64,000 nucleotides of DNA, from positions 1-64,000 of the forward strand of contig JACDDS010000016.1 in assembly GCA_013816805.1 (NCBI GenBank). The letters run 5' to 3'. A program made the position numbers and the translations under genes. Source of the DNA: Chitinophagales bacterium (GTDB taxonomy: Bacteria; Bacteroidota; Bacteroidia; Chitinophagales; UBA10324). Positions 9,119-18,314 of the stretch are shown in pieces (the first letter of the stretch is position 1; each line of letters opens with the position of its first letter). Under the pieces are notes generated by a model that was not told where the DNA came from, searched no databases, and saw only the letters and a program-made list of their open reading frames with translations.

Positions 9119-9787
9119 CTACAGCAGATAAAATGCCATAAACACAAACACCCAAACCAAGTCGACAAAGTGCCAGTACAATCCAATTTTTTCGACCATC
9201 TCATAGCTGCCCTTACGGTCATAATCTCCTTTTGTTACTTTTCCAAGAACGATGCAATTAATCGTAACTCCGGTTAATACGTGGAATCCATGGAAACCAG
9301 TGATAGTGAAAAAAAGCCACCCGAATGCCGGTGCACCAAATGGATTATGAGAAATGGTCATACCTTCAGTAATAAGGTGCGTCCATTCCCATGCCTGGCT
9401 TCCCAAAAATGTAATACCTCCAATTATCGTAAAGAACAACCATTTGGCAACTTTTTTCCTGTTTCCCTCATGGGTACCGTAGTGAACCGCCAACACCATA
9501 GTAACACTGCTCATAATAAGCGTAAATGTCATAAAGCTTACAAACATAAGTGGCAGCTTTATTCCTTCTAAAAATGGAAACGATTCAAAAACCTTATTAG
9601 GAGTGGGCCATGCATCATAACTGAATCGCAATGCCCCGTAGGTGATCAGGAAAGATGCAAATGAAAAAGAATCACCCACCAGAAAATACCACATCATCAG
9701 CTTGCCCCAGCTCACTTTAAACGGAGATCGTCCACCATTCCATACCGAGGGTTTAATTGCTGCAGTTGTATAAAGTGCTTCAGCCAT
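9119..9787 (-). CDS. Haem-copper oxidase subunit III
   Basis: A 222-residue protein with about six to seven transmembrane helices and typical CoxC sequence: WGKLMMWYFLVGDSFSFASF, QAWEWTHLI, FFTITGFHGFHVLTG and GLYWHFVDLVWVFVF. Subunit III forms lipid-filled clefts next to subunit I and sustains proton uptake. It is the second of two consecutive subunit III genes, 10 bp downstream of the shorter copy. The two copies are divergent and not a recent duplication. Paired subunit III genes are common in ACIII-linked oxidase operons. Confidence 0.92.
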   Translation of the reverse strand: MAEALYTTAAIKPSVWNGGRSPFKVSWGKLMMWYFLVGDSFSFASFLITYGALRFSYDAWPTPNKVFESFPFLEGIKLPLMFVSFMTFTLIMSSVTMVLAVHYGTHEGNRKKVAKWLFFTIIGGITFLGSQAWEWTHLITEGMTISHNPFGAPAFGWLFFTITGFHGFHVLTGVTINCIVLGKVTKGDYDRKGSYEMVEKIGLYWHFVDLVWVFVFMAFYLL

Positions 9788-9797
9788 TCATCAGTTT

Positions 9798-10367
9798 TTA
9801 AAACAGATTAATTTGAAAAAAAATAAACAAGTAAATCCATAATATGCCTACAAAATGCCAATAGGTAGCCATCATTTGCAGGTTCACCAATCTGTTAGGA
9901 TTGAATGGTTTCACAAATGCTTTTATTAATGTAATGACCATAAGCACTAGTCCACCGAGCAAATGAGCGGCATGAACTCCGGAAATAACATATACAAAAG
10001 AGCCGGAAGGGTTACCATTAATATATATTCCTATCTTACCCAATTGCAACCATCCTGCGTACTGGCCTATTAAAAAAAGGCATCCTAATAAGAAGGTAAT
10101 ACTTAACCAGGTCCGGTAGGCGGATTCTTTATACCGGGTGAAAGCTTTTATCGCTTGTCGTAATGTGAAACTGCTGGCAATTATAATAGCGGTATCGAGC
10201 CAGAATATTACGGGCATTTTAAAATCAGTCCAGTTGCCCTGTGCCTTCCGGACAATGTAAGCACTCGTTAATGCAGCAAAGAGCATTACAATACTCGCAA
10301 TGCCGAGCCATAATCCAAATTTCAGAGGATGAAAACGGTTGGTCTCTTTTATGGTCGCGCTATTCAT
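9798..10367 (-). CDS. Haem-copper oxidase subunit III, short paralogue
   Basis: A 189-residue membrane protein with five helices, lacking the first two helices of long CoxC proteins. Subunit III marks include FGLWLGIASIVMLFAALTSA, GVHAAHLLGGLVL and ATYWHFVGILWIYLF. Its start overlaps the ctaB stop by 4 bp, so translation is probably coupled to haem O synthase. Its separate contribution to the oxidase is not known; in related operons both CoxC-type genes are retained. Confidence 0.9.
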   Translation of the reverse strand: MNSATIKETNRFHPLKFGLWLGIASIVMLFAALTSAYIVRKAQGNWTDFKMPVIFWLDTAIIIASSFTLRQAIKAFTRYKESAYRTWLSITFLLGCLFLIGQYAGWLQLGKIGIYINGNPSGSFVYVISGVHAAHLLGGLVLMVITLIKAFVKPFNPNRLVNLQMMATYWHFVGILWIYLFIFFQINLF

Positions 10368-11266
10368 ATTCTGTCAAAATAAAGAGCCAGCAATACAACA
10401 GGCAAATAAAAAAATGAACCAAACATTAAACGCTTAGCAGATTCAATAGTGCCACTCCTTAAGAGCTCAATGCTCTGCAAAAGGAAAATAATTCCGCAGG
10501 CAAAAACCAGCAATGCAGAAATAATTCCGGAATAACCCATATAGGCGGGAAACAAGCTCATAGGAATAAGCGCTATGATATAAAAAACAATCTGGATGGC
10601 GCTGAATTTATTCCTTCCTTGTTTTGAAGGAAGTAGTTTATATCCTGCCTTCAGATAATCATCCCAGCCCACCCAAGCGATTGCCCAGAAATGCGGGAAC
10701 TGCCATACAAATTGAATTCCAAACAAGATAAAGGCAACAGGAGCCCAATGGTTCACTGCTGCTACAAACCCGATTAATGGCGGGAGCGCACCTGGTAAGG
10801 CACCCACAAATACTGCGACAGGGGAAAACCTTTTTAAAGGAGTGTATATAAAAGCATATATCAGAAGAGCAAGTGCGCTTAGCAGTGCGCTCATTTGATT
10901 GAAGTATATCCAAAAGATTGATATACCTGCAACCCCTAAAATTCCAGCTACCAGCAAAGCCTCAGCTACTGACATACGATCTGTAGGAAGCGGGCGATTT
11001 GCTGTTCGCTTCATTAACCGGTCAAAGTCTTTTTCAATCACCTGGTTTAAAACATTGGAGGAGGCAGTAGTAAAAAAACCTGCCAAACATAACAATATGA
11101 GCTGACCCCATTCTATCTCTCCCTGAATAGCCATAAGGTATCCGATAACAGATGAAAAGACGACTAAAAGAGCAAGGCGAAGCTTTACCAGCTGAGCATA
11201 ATCCCTAACCTTAAATGAAATTGATGCACTAAAAGTGTTAGGTAAGGTTCTTACTTCAGTTATCAT
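10364..11266 (-). CDS. ctaB: Protoheme IX farnesyltransferase (haem O synthase)
   Basis: A 300-residue UbiA-superfamily membrane prenyltransferase that converts haem B to haem O, the precursor of haem A for oxidase subunit I. The polyprenyl diphosphate-binding motif is NVLNQVIEKDFDRLMKRT (about residues 86-103), followed by RPLPTDRMS. The second acidic loop is WVGWDDYLKAGYKLLPS. About eight to nine helices are predicted. It sits between coxA and the coxC genes, as is common. No haem A synthase (ctaA) is seen in the window. Confidence 0.94.
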   Translation of the reverse strand: MITEVRTLPNTFSASISFKVRDYAQLVKLRLALLVVFSSVIGYLMAIQGEIEWGQLILLCLAGFFTTASSNVLNQVIEKDFDRLMKRTANRPLPTDRMSVAEALLVAGILGVAGISIFWIYFNQMSALLSALALLIYAFIYTPLKRFSPVAVFVGALPGALPPLIGFVAAVNHWAPVAFILFGIQFVWQFPHFWAIAWVGWDDYLKAGYKLLPSKQGRNKFSAIQIVFYIIALIPMSLFPAYMGYSGIISALLVFACGIIFLLQSIELLRSGTIESAKRLMFGSFFYLPVVLLALYFDRI

Positions 11267-11318
11267 TTTCTCTCTGATCTTTAATCCTTAAGTTTTGTTA
11301 ACCCAAACAAAAATATTG

Positions 11319-13163
11319 TTAATGCATTCCTGTTTCCCCTTCCCGCAGAGGTACATTTTGGGGAATAAATTCATCTCCATTCTTACTGTAATCATACGGC
11401 CAGCGATATACCGATGGAATCTCGCCTGCCCAATTGCCATGTCCCGGATTTATAGGAGTGGTCCATTCAAGCGTATTAGACTGCCAGGGATTTGCCTCTT
11501 TCACTATCCTGCCTTTAAAAATGCTGAAGAAGAAATTCAAAAGAAACAGGATTTGACCGAAGAATACCATCATTGCGGCAATAGTAATAAACTCATTTAA
11601 GGATCCGAACATATTAAAATTTTGGAACGCATCGAACGAATAATAGCGGCGGGGCACACCTGCAAGACCCATATAGTGCATGGGCCAAAAAATCATATAT
11701 GCACCTACTATGGTAATCCAGAAATGAATATACCCTAACGTATTGTTCATGAACCTTCCAAACATTTTAGGAAACCAGTGATATACTCCAGCCAGCATTC
11801 CAAAAAAAGCCGAAACTCCCATCACAATATGAAAGTGAGCTATAACGAAATATGTATCGTGCAATTCAATATCAATGGCTGAATTACCCAGAAAAATTCC
11901 AGTTAATCCCCCTGAAATAAACATGGATACAAACCCGATGGCAAAAAGCATGGCAGGCGTAAAGCGGATATTTCCCCTCCATATAGTTGCAATCCAATTA
12001 AAAACTTTAATAGCAGAAGGGACCGCAACCAAAAGGGTAAGAAATACAAATACAGAAGCAACAAAAGGATTTAATCCGGTCACGAACATATGATGGGCCC
12101 ACACTACAAATGCAATAACCGCAATTGCCAAGAGGGAAAGAATCATCGCACGATACCCAAAGATGGGTTTACGTGCATTCGTAGCAAGCACTTCAGAAAC
12201 GATACCGAAGGCAGGCAGAATAATGATATAAACTTCCGGATGACCGAGAAACCAAAAAAGATGCTGGTAAAGTATAGCGTTTCCGCCACTATGCGGCAAT
12301 GCATGACCATTTATAAAAATATTATCCAGATAAAAGCTGGTACCGATAGTTCTGTCAAACATAAGTAAAATGGCTGCTCCCAATAACACAGGAAAAGAGA
12401 GTAAGCCAAGGATAGCAGTAATTAGAAGTGCCCAAATAGTAAGCGGCATTTTGGCCATGGACATTCCACGGGTGCGCAGATTTAATACCGTGGTGATATA
12501 ATTTAAGCCTCCTAGCAAGCTCGAAAAAATAAACAGAGCCATTCCCACAATCCAGAAATCCATGCCTGCGCCACCGCCTGGTGCTGCTTCCCGGATGCCA
12601 CTGAGAGGAGGATAAGCTGTCCAACCAACATCGGATGCGCCTTCCGGCAGAAAAAACGAGCTAAGCATTACTACACTTGCCAAAAAGAAAAACCAGTAAG
12701 AAAGCATGTTAAGAAACGGAGATGCCATATCCCTTGCCCCTATCTGAAGCGGGATTAAAAAATTAGCAAATGTTCCGCTTAAGCCGGCTGTAAGTACAAA
12801 GAAAACGAGTATGGTTCCATGCATCGTTATCAGCATGTAATAGAATTCGGGGCTGATGATTCCACCCGGAGCCCATTTACCAAAAAGTGTTTCCAGGATT
12901 GGAAATGATTGATTTGGAAATCCCAGCTGCAATCGAAAAATTACCGACAGCAAACCGCCGATGAAAGCCCATATGATCCCAGTAATTAAAAATTGTTTCG
13001 CTATCGTTTTATGATCCTGACTAAAAACATATTTGGTTATAAAGCTTTCTTTATGATGCTCCGGACCATGACCGTTCTCATGAATTTCTCCAAGCGAATC
13101 CTGGTGATGCACCGAATCTCCCGTAAAAACCGGATGGGAGGGATTAAGAACTTCGTTACTCAT
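11319..13163 (-). CDS. ctaD: Cytochrome c oxidase subunit I, A1 type
   Basis: A 614-residue catalytic subunit with at least twelve transmembrane helices. The active site is clear: the helix VI motif GHPEVYIIILPAFG carries the CuB histidine and cross-linked tyrosine, AHHMFVTG holds the other two CuB ligands, and DTYFVIAHFHIVMG holds the haem a3 and haem a histidines. The tyrosine in HPEVY places it in the A1 group. It reduces oxygen to water and pumps protons. A roughly 45-residue N-terminal extension precedes the core. It follows coxB by 54 bp. Confidence 0.96.
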   Translation of the reverse strand: MSNEVLNPSHPVFTGDSVHHQDSLGEIHENGHGPEHHKESFITKYVFSQDHKTIAKQFLITGIIWAFIGGLLSVIFRLQLGFPNQSFPILETLFGKWAPGGIISPEFYYMLITMHGTILVFFVLTAGLSGTFANFLIPLQIGARDMASPFLNMLSYWFFFLASVVMLSSFFLPEGASDVGWTAYPPLSGIREAAPGGGAGMDFWIVGMALFIFSSLLGGLNYITTVLNLRTRGMSMAKMPLTIWALLITAILGLLSFPVLLGAAILLMFDRTIGTSFYLDNIFINGHALPHSGGNAILYQHLFWFLGHPEVYIIILPAFGIVSEVLATNARKPIFGYRAMILSLLAIAVIAFVVWAHHMFVTGLNPFVASVFVFLTLLVAVPSAIKVFNWIATIWRGNIRFTPAMLFAIGFVSMFISGGLTGIFLGNSAIDIELHDTYFVIAHFHIVMGVSAFFGMLAGVYHWFPKMFGRFMNNTLGYIHFWITIVGAYMIFWPMHYMGLAGVPRRYYSFDAFQNFNMFGSLNEFITIAAMMVFFGQILFLLNFFFSIFKGRIVKEANPWQSNTLEWTTPINPGHGNWAGEIPSVYRWPYDYSKNGDEFIPQNVPLREGETGMH

Positions 13164-13217
13164 TGACTATTCTTTTCATTAAGTTAAGAAAAACTTCTCA
13201 CGCCGAAAAATGAGTTT

Positions 13218-14276
13218 TCATTTTGATTTTGGTTGCTTTATTGCAAGTACTGAAGAATTAGTTCCGGCAGAGCTTAACATAGTGAACTTCTTTTCTGTTT
13301 CCGTTCCCTTTATTGCTGAATCGTAGAAGGAAGGTTGAGATGCTGCCCATTTATTATATTCTTCCTGTGTTTCTACCACTACGTTCATCTTCATTGAAAA
13401 ATGCCCTTTGCCGCACAGCTGATCACAAGCTATTTCGTAGTTAAAATCAGGATTACCATTTTTAAATCTCATATCAACTGTTGTTGTGATCGGAACAAAC
13501 CAAAACCGCGTTGTAATGCCCGGTACAGCATCCATTTTTACCCTGAAATATGGAATACCAACATCATGAATCACATCACGTGACCTTATACGAAGCAATA
13601 CGGGTTTATTCACTACAAGATGCATTTCATTCGGCATGAAATCATCTTTGCTGGCAGGATCGGTAAAATCCATGCCTACAACATTAATATCGTCTACATA
13701 TTTGAATTCATTGTTTCCCAATTTGCCATCCTGACCAGGATACCGAAGCATCCAGTTAAACTGCCTGCCGGTAATTTCTATTACGCTGGAATCTTTTGGC
13801 TCAGGTCCTGTAATTTGAAACCAGCGATACAATCCTATTACCACAAGCGTAGTAAGCACTATAGCTGGTATAATTGTCCACCACATCTCCAGCTTGTTAT
13901 TTTCCGGATAATAATATGCCTTCGCACCTTCACGGTGCTTGAACCTCCATGCAAAATAGAAAAGCGCAATTTGAGTAAGAACGAAAACAATGGCAGTGAA
14001 AAATAAAGTGACATTAAACATACTGTCGATCCATTGCCCATGCATGGATGCAGCGTTCAGCACCATATCCTTCCTGAAATATCCCACAGACCAGAACATG
14101 GCTGCTAATCCCAAAATGAGAAAAAGTAAAAAAAACCTCGCATGAATACGATCCGATTCCAGCCTGGTCTTTTCATCTCCCTTTAATATAGATACAAACT
14201 CTGTTGTTTTCGCCAGCTGGAATAAAACCAGTGCAAACAATACCACAGCTACAATCAGAAGAACCGTTGAATTCAT
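13218..14276 (-). CDS. ctaC: Cytochrome c oxidase subunit II with CuA site
   Basis: A 352-residue protein with an N-terminal hydrophobic segment, a two-helix hairpin (about 50-70 and 90-115) and a periplasmic cupredoxin domain. The CuA ligands are the histidine in DVIHDVGIPYF and the cluster CDQLCGKGHFSM. The residue between the cysteines that is usually Glu is Gln here; it coordinates through its backbone carbonyl, so the site should still form. There is no fused C-terminal cytochrome c, so this is aa3-like rather than caa3. Electrons probably come from ACIII via its haems. Confidence 0.95.
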   Translation of the reverse strand: MNSTVLLIVAVVLFALVLFQLAKTTEFVSILKGDEKTRLESDRIHARFFLLFLILGLAAMFWSVGYFRKDMVLNAASMHGQWIDSMFNVTLFFTAIVFVLTQIALFYFAWRFKHREGAKAYYYPENNKLEMWWTIIPAIVLTTLVVIGLYRWFQITGPEPKDSSVIEITGRQFNWMLRYPGQDGKLGNNEFKYVDDINVVGMDFTDPASKDDFMPNEMHLVVNKPVLLRIRSRDVIHDVGIPYFRVKMDAVPGITTRFWFVPITTTVDMRFKNGNPDFNYEIACDQLCGKGHFSMKMNVVVETQEEYNKWAASQPSFYDSAIKGTETEKKFTMLSSAGTNSSVLAIKQPKSK

Positions 14277-14296
14277 ATATAATTAATTCAAAACTA

Positions 14297-15493
14297 TTAA
14301 GTTGTATGATGTAAACTTTCTCCTAAAAAAGGATGGTGGCGCGCTACTAATGGTGCTCTTGAAAGATTTGTAAAAACAACATAAATAAATAACCCCGCAA
14401 AAAACAAAGGGGCTAAAAGCTCCATAATTCCAATTCCGGCCTTATCCCCTAATGAAGACGGCATCACCATCAAATAAAAATCTAAAAAATGGCCAATAAT
14501 TATTATCCATGATGCAATTATAAGCCAGGTCATTTTCCTTTTAGCATCCCTGCTCATCAATATCAAAAACGGAGCACAAAAGTTTAAAATAAAATTAGTG
14601 TAAAAAAGCCCCATGACATGATCATAACGCTGACGGAAATATTCCGTTTCTTCAGGAATATTCGCATACCAGATAAGCATGAACTGGTCGAAAATGAGAT
14701 AGGTCCAGAAAATGCTGAATGCAAACATTAATTTTCCAAGATCATGGAGGTGATTTTCGTTTACAATGCTCAGATATCCTTTGCGCTTAAGGTATACCAC
14801 TATAAGAGTAATAACTGCAATTGCCGTTACCCAAAAACTGCTGAAAGAATACCATCCATACATGGTGCTGTACCAATGCACATCCAGCGACATGATCCAA
14901 TCCCACGCAGTAACCAGAATATACACCGCAAAGAATACCAAAAAGACCGATGCCCATTTTAAATTATTCCGGTAGTGAGTAAGCCCGCCGTCAATATCCT
15001 CTTTAAGAGAGTTTTTTCTCATTAAAAACATCAGTGCAGTAAGTATGCCTACAAAGAAAAAAAAGCGAATGAAAAAGAAAGGAAGATTGAGATAACCTGT
15101 TTTTCCTGCTATAATGGGGTCATGGGCAACCACGTTAGGATCTGTCCATTCGTATAAATGAGAACATCCGGTTGCCAGCACAAGTAATAATATAACTGCA
15201 GAAAAAGGAAGGAACATTCCGGCAGCTTCCGGAACCCGTTTTAACGCCACACTCCAGCCACCATATGCTACATAGATAGCTGCCTGAAAGAATGCACAGC
15301 CCATAGTTAGCCCCTGAAAAAAAATCGCATCCAGCAATAGGTTTGCCCAAAACCGTTTTCCGTTATCATCTCCCTGGTACATCAAATAGCCGGTTATCAT
15401 GCCAATAAGTCCTGCAATGATCAAAGCAAAACTTATTGTTTTTAATCGGGCCGGGAAAATAAATTTTTCATCCAGGTTCAGTTCGAGATTCAT
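14297..15493 (-). CDS. actF: Alternative complex III subunit ActF
   Basis: A 398-residue membrane protein with about ten helices, related to the NrfD-like quinol-site subunit ActC. Family sequence includes GLTMGCAFFQAAIYVAYGGW, TAWDWIMSLDVHWYSTMYGW and FSIFWTYLIFDQFMLIWYAN. ActF pairs with ActC in the membrane and is proposed to contribute a proton path in ACIII. It lies between actE and coxB, in the standard order, with 21-31 bp gaps that indicate one transcript. Confidence 0.93.
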   Translation of the reverse strand: MNLELNLDEKFIFPARLKTISFALIIAGLIGMITGYLMYQGDDNGKRFWANLLLDAIFFQGLTMGCAFFQAAIYVAYGGWSVALKRVPEAAGMFLPFSAVILLLVLATGCSHLYEWTDPNVVAHDPIIAGKTGYLNLPFFFIRFFFFVGILTALMFLMRKNSLKEDIDGGLTHYRNNLKWASVFLVFFAVYILVTAWDWIMSLDVHWYSTMYGWYSFSSFWVTAIAVITLIVVYLKRKGYLSIVNENHLHDLGKLMFAFSIFWTYLIFDQFMLIWYANIPEETEYFRQRYDHVMGLFYTNFILNFCAPFLILMSRDAKRKMTWLIIASWIIIIGHFLDFYLMVMPSSLGDKAGIGIMELLAPLFFAGLFIYVVFTNLSRAPLVARHHPFLGESLHHTT

Positions 15494-15523
15494 TACTTCA
15501 TTCCTAATTTAAAAAGTTAAGTG

Positions 15524-16243
15524 TTATTTCTTTTTAGTACTGTCTTTTACAGATGAACCGTTCTTTGTTGCCGGTGAACTTGCACTCTTGTTTTTAGTTG
15601 TATCTCCCGAAGCTGCAAGAGTTCCTCCGGTAGTTTTTATACTATCGGCATAATGCTCCTGCATAGATCTTACATAATAAACCACTTTCCAGATTTGATT
15701 CTGATCAAGAGATTTTGAATAAGCACCCATAAGATTCTTTCCATAGTGTACGCTGTAATATTCTTTTCCTTCGGGAAGATTAATATGGGCTTCATCATAA
15801 TAAGAAGGCGGATTGGGGAAAGGATTTTTCAATTGTGTATTCACCGCAGTAATTGATCCCTCACCATTTCCTTTTAGCCCATGGCAAACTGCGCAATAAA
15901 TACTGAACAGGCGCTGACCTTCCACCCGGTCGGTTTGCGTAAATCCGTCAGGAAAGTGCAGGTAGTTTCCTGCTGAATCATAACCGGTAGGCTGCGGACT
16001 ATAATGAAAAGGCATGTAAATGCCTCTTGGAATTGTTCCGCTCACAGGTATCCGGGCATTTGAACTATCAGGAAAATTAGGATTTGGTGCGTAGGTTTCA
16101 AATGCCGAGGAGTGCGTCATATCGGGCATATATTCCCAGCCAGGGCTGCTTTTGGAATAATAGCAGGAAGATTGGACACCAATAAAAATGATTAGAACCA
16201 TTCCTGCTATTAAAATATTTTTATTCAAATACCCTCTTTTCAT
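15524..16243 (-). CDS. actE: Alternative complex III monohaem cytochrome ActE
   Basis: A 239-residue periplasmic cytochrome. The N-terminal hydrophobic stretch ends in QSSC (Cys27), suggesting lipid anchoring. The single haem site is CAVCH (117-121), with a downstream methionine in LMGAY as the likely sixth ligand. In ACIII, ActE takes electrons from ActA and passes them toward the oxidase. The C-terminal 35 residues are a low-complexity Ser/Thr/Lys tail. It lies directly between actD and actF. Confidence 0.92.
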   Translation of the reverse strand: MKRGYLNKNILIAGMVLIIFIGVQSSCYYSKSSPGWEYMPDMTHSSAFETYAPNPNFPDSSNARIPVSGTIPRGIYMPFHYSPQPTGYDSAGNYLHFPDGFTQTDRVEGQRLFSIYCAVCHGLKGNGEGSITAVNTQLKNPFPNPPSYYDEAHINLPEGKEYYSVHYGKNLMGAYSKSLDQNQIWKVVYYVRSMQEHYADSIKTTGGTLAASGDTTKNKSASSPATKNGSSVKDSTKKK

Positions 16244-16276
16244 CCGATCTGTTTATTACAAGGCTTCATTAATTTA

Positions 16277-16810
16277 TTAATAGTGCTTATTCATTTCCCT
16301 TAATTTCATTTCCACCGCACCGCTTTCCTGGAGCAACTGATACATGCGTCCTTTTTCTTCTTCGGATGTTTGTTCCGTTATTCTAAAAACAATTCCAAAA
16401 AGATGGCTGGTTGTTCGGGGATCAAGCGGTTCGCGGAATCTGCCCGGATATAAATGACACAGCACAAGGAATGCTAAAAACATGCTTATTGATGCTGAAA
16501 GAACCGTAAACTCAAATATAATTGGTATAAAAGCAGGGAATGAAAAATGTGGCTTACCACCAAATACCAGGGGCCAGTTGACGGTAAAAACCCACGTCAT
16601 GAAAGATAGCGCAATAGTAGTCCCGGTCATCCCTACAAAAAATCCTCCTATGTGCAGCCTGGATTCACGCAGTCCTAATTTTTGTTCAAGACCGTGTACA
16701 GCAAAAGGCGTAACTACATCGTGGATCTTTATTCCATTGCCTTTAACTTTATCAACGGCATTTAACAGTACCTGCTCATCATCATATAATGCTAAAAGAT
16801 ATTGCTTCAT
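16277..16810 (-). CDS. actD: Alternative complex III subunit ActD (DUF3341)
   Basis: A 177-residue protein with a cytoplasmic N-terminal domain starting LLALYDDEQVLLNAVDKV and a pair of transmembrane helices (about 57-80 and 98-121). These features define DUF3341, the ActD subunit of ACIII. It has no cofactor motif and is structural. The gene follows actC by 21 bp. Confidence 0.92.
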   Translation of the reverse strand: MKQYLLALYDDEQVLLNAVDKVKGNGIKIHDVVTPFAVHGLEQKLGLRESRLHIGGFFVGMTGTTIALSFMTWVFTVNWPLVFGGKPHFSFPAFIPIIFEFTVLSASISMFLAFLVLCHLYPGRFREPLDPRTTSHLFGIVFRITEQTSEEEKGRMYQLLQESGAVEMKLREMNKHY

Positions 16811-16831
16811 CTTTTCTGTTTCACTGAGATA

Positions 16832-18256
16832 TTAAATGGTTTGAGGCATGACCTCCATAGGCCTGTCCTCATGAAAAGTTGGCTCTAACTGGTTTTTCTT
16901 ATGCATTTCTCCCGATATCTTTAGTATCGCTTTAACCTCCGCCATGGCAATTACAGGCATTGTTTTAGCAAAAACCAGGAATGCTGTAAAAAATAGTCCG
17001 AGAGTTCCTAAATAGATGCTGATCTCGATCCAGGTGGGTGAATACATGGCCCAGGAGGAAGGAATATAATCGCGGTGTAATGAAGTTACAATAATCACAA
17101 ATCTTTCGAACCACATTCCGCAATTAATTACAATAGACATAAAAAAAGTAAACCACACATTTCTCCTTAATTTTCTTATCCAGAAGAGCTGGGGCGAAAT
17201 CACATTACACGTCATCATGGACCAATAAGCCCACCAATAAGGCCCTAATGCCCTGTTTGCAAAAGCATATTGCTCATAGGGATTTTGTGAATACCATGCA
17301 GTAAATAATTCAGTGAGATAAGCACAGCCCACAATAGACCCCGTGAGAACAATGATTTTATTCATCGACTCAATGTGATCGAGCGTAATGTATTCCTGAA
17401 GATTCAGCACCTTACGGGTAATCACCATCAGTGTTAATACCATTGCGAAGCCCGAGAAAATAGCACCTGCCACGAAGTAAGGAGGAAAGATGGTAGTATG
17501 CCAGCCGGGAATCACAGAAGTTGCGAAGTCGAAGGATACTATGGTATGAACGGAGAGCACAAGAGGTGTTGAGATACCGGCCAAAACCAGGGAAAGCGCC
17601 TCATGCCGCTGCCAGTGTTTTGCGGATCCTACCCAGCCAAAGGATAAAACGCTGTAAGAGAACTTTGCAATTTTCGATTTAGCCCGGTCCCGTATGGTAG
17701 CTATATCAGGAATCAACCCTGAGTACCAGAATAGCAGGGATACGGTGAAATAGGTAGAAATGGCGAATACATCCCACATAAGCGGAGAATTAAAATTTGG
17801 CCAAACAGGTCCGCGGGTATTGGGATATGGTAAATTAAAGAAAGCAAGCCAAACGCGGCCCATGTGTATTACCGGAAATATAGCAGCGCAGATAACCGCG
17901 AAGATGGTCATTGCTTCTGCTGAACGGTTAACGCCGGTACGCCATTTTTGCCTGAACAATAATAATATTGCAGAGATAAGTGTTCCGGCATGCCCGATAC
18001 CGATCCACCATACAAAATTGGTAATGTCCCATCCCCATCCAATCGTTCTGTTCAGGTTCCAGGCACCGATACCAAACCATACCGTCCAGGCTAACGCAAA
18101 AAATCCCCACAACATTACAGCTGCCGTGATGGATGTTACAATCCACCATAAACGACGCGGCTTCATTTCAACTGCAGCCACAATATCTTCTGTTATCTTC
18201 AGATAGTTTTTATCTCCCTGAATCAATGGCGGTCTGATAGATGATTCTGAATGCAT
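16832..18256 (-). CDS. actC: Alternative complex III quinol-site subunit ActC (NrfD/PsrC)
   Basis: A 474-residue NrfD/PsrC-family membrane protein with about ten helices. Recognisable segments are WIGIGHAGTLISAILLLFRQ, FDFATSVIPGWHTTIFPPYF and CNVISPQLFWIRKLRRN. In solved ACIII structures the menaquinol-binding site lies in ActC next to the 3Fe-4S cluster of ActB. Its start is 58 bp after the actB stop. Function is assigned from family and operon order. Confidence 0.94.
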   Translation of the reverse strand: MHSESSIRPPLIQGDKNYLKITEDIVAAVEMKPRRLWWIVTSITAAVMLWGFFALAWTVWFGIGAWNLNRTIGWGWDITNFVWWIGIGHAGTLISAILLLFRQKWRTGVNRSAEAMTIFAVICAAIFPVIHMGRVWLAFFNLPYPNTRGPVWPNFNSPLMWDVFAISTYFTVSLLFWYSGLIPDIATIRDRAKSKIAKFSYSVLSFGWVGSAKHWQRHEALSLVLAGISTPLVLSVHTIVSFDFATSVIPGWHTTIFPPYFVAGAIFSGFAMVLTLMVITRKVLNLQEYITLDHIESMNKIIVLTGSIVGCAYLTELFTAWYSQNPYEQYAFANRALGPYWWAYWSMMTCNVISPQLFWIRKLRRNVWFTFFMSIVINCGMWFERFVIIVTSLHRDYIPSSWAMYSPTWIEISIYLGTLGLFFTAFLVFAKTMPVIAMAEVKAILKISGEMHKKNQLEPTFHEDRPMEVMPQTI

Positions 18257-18314
18257 GAAATTTATTTTGCCGCTAAAAAATTTTTAAAAATTCCGCTGTT
18301 GATGATAAATAAAA

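Noticed and set aside
11875-12368. Plus-strand frames opposite cytochrome oxidase subunit I
   Set aside because: The minus strand encodes a strongly conserved protein; the opposite frames have no recognisable domain or signal and are shadows.
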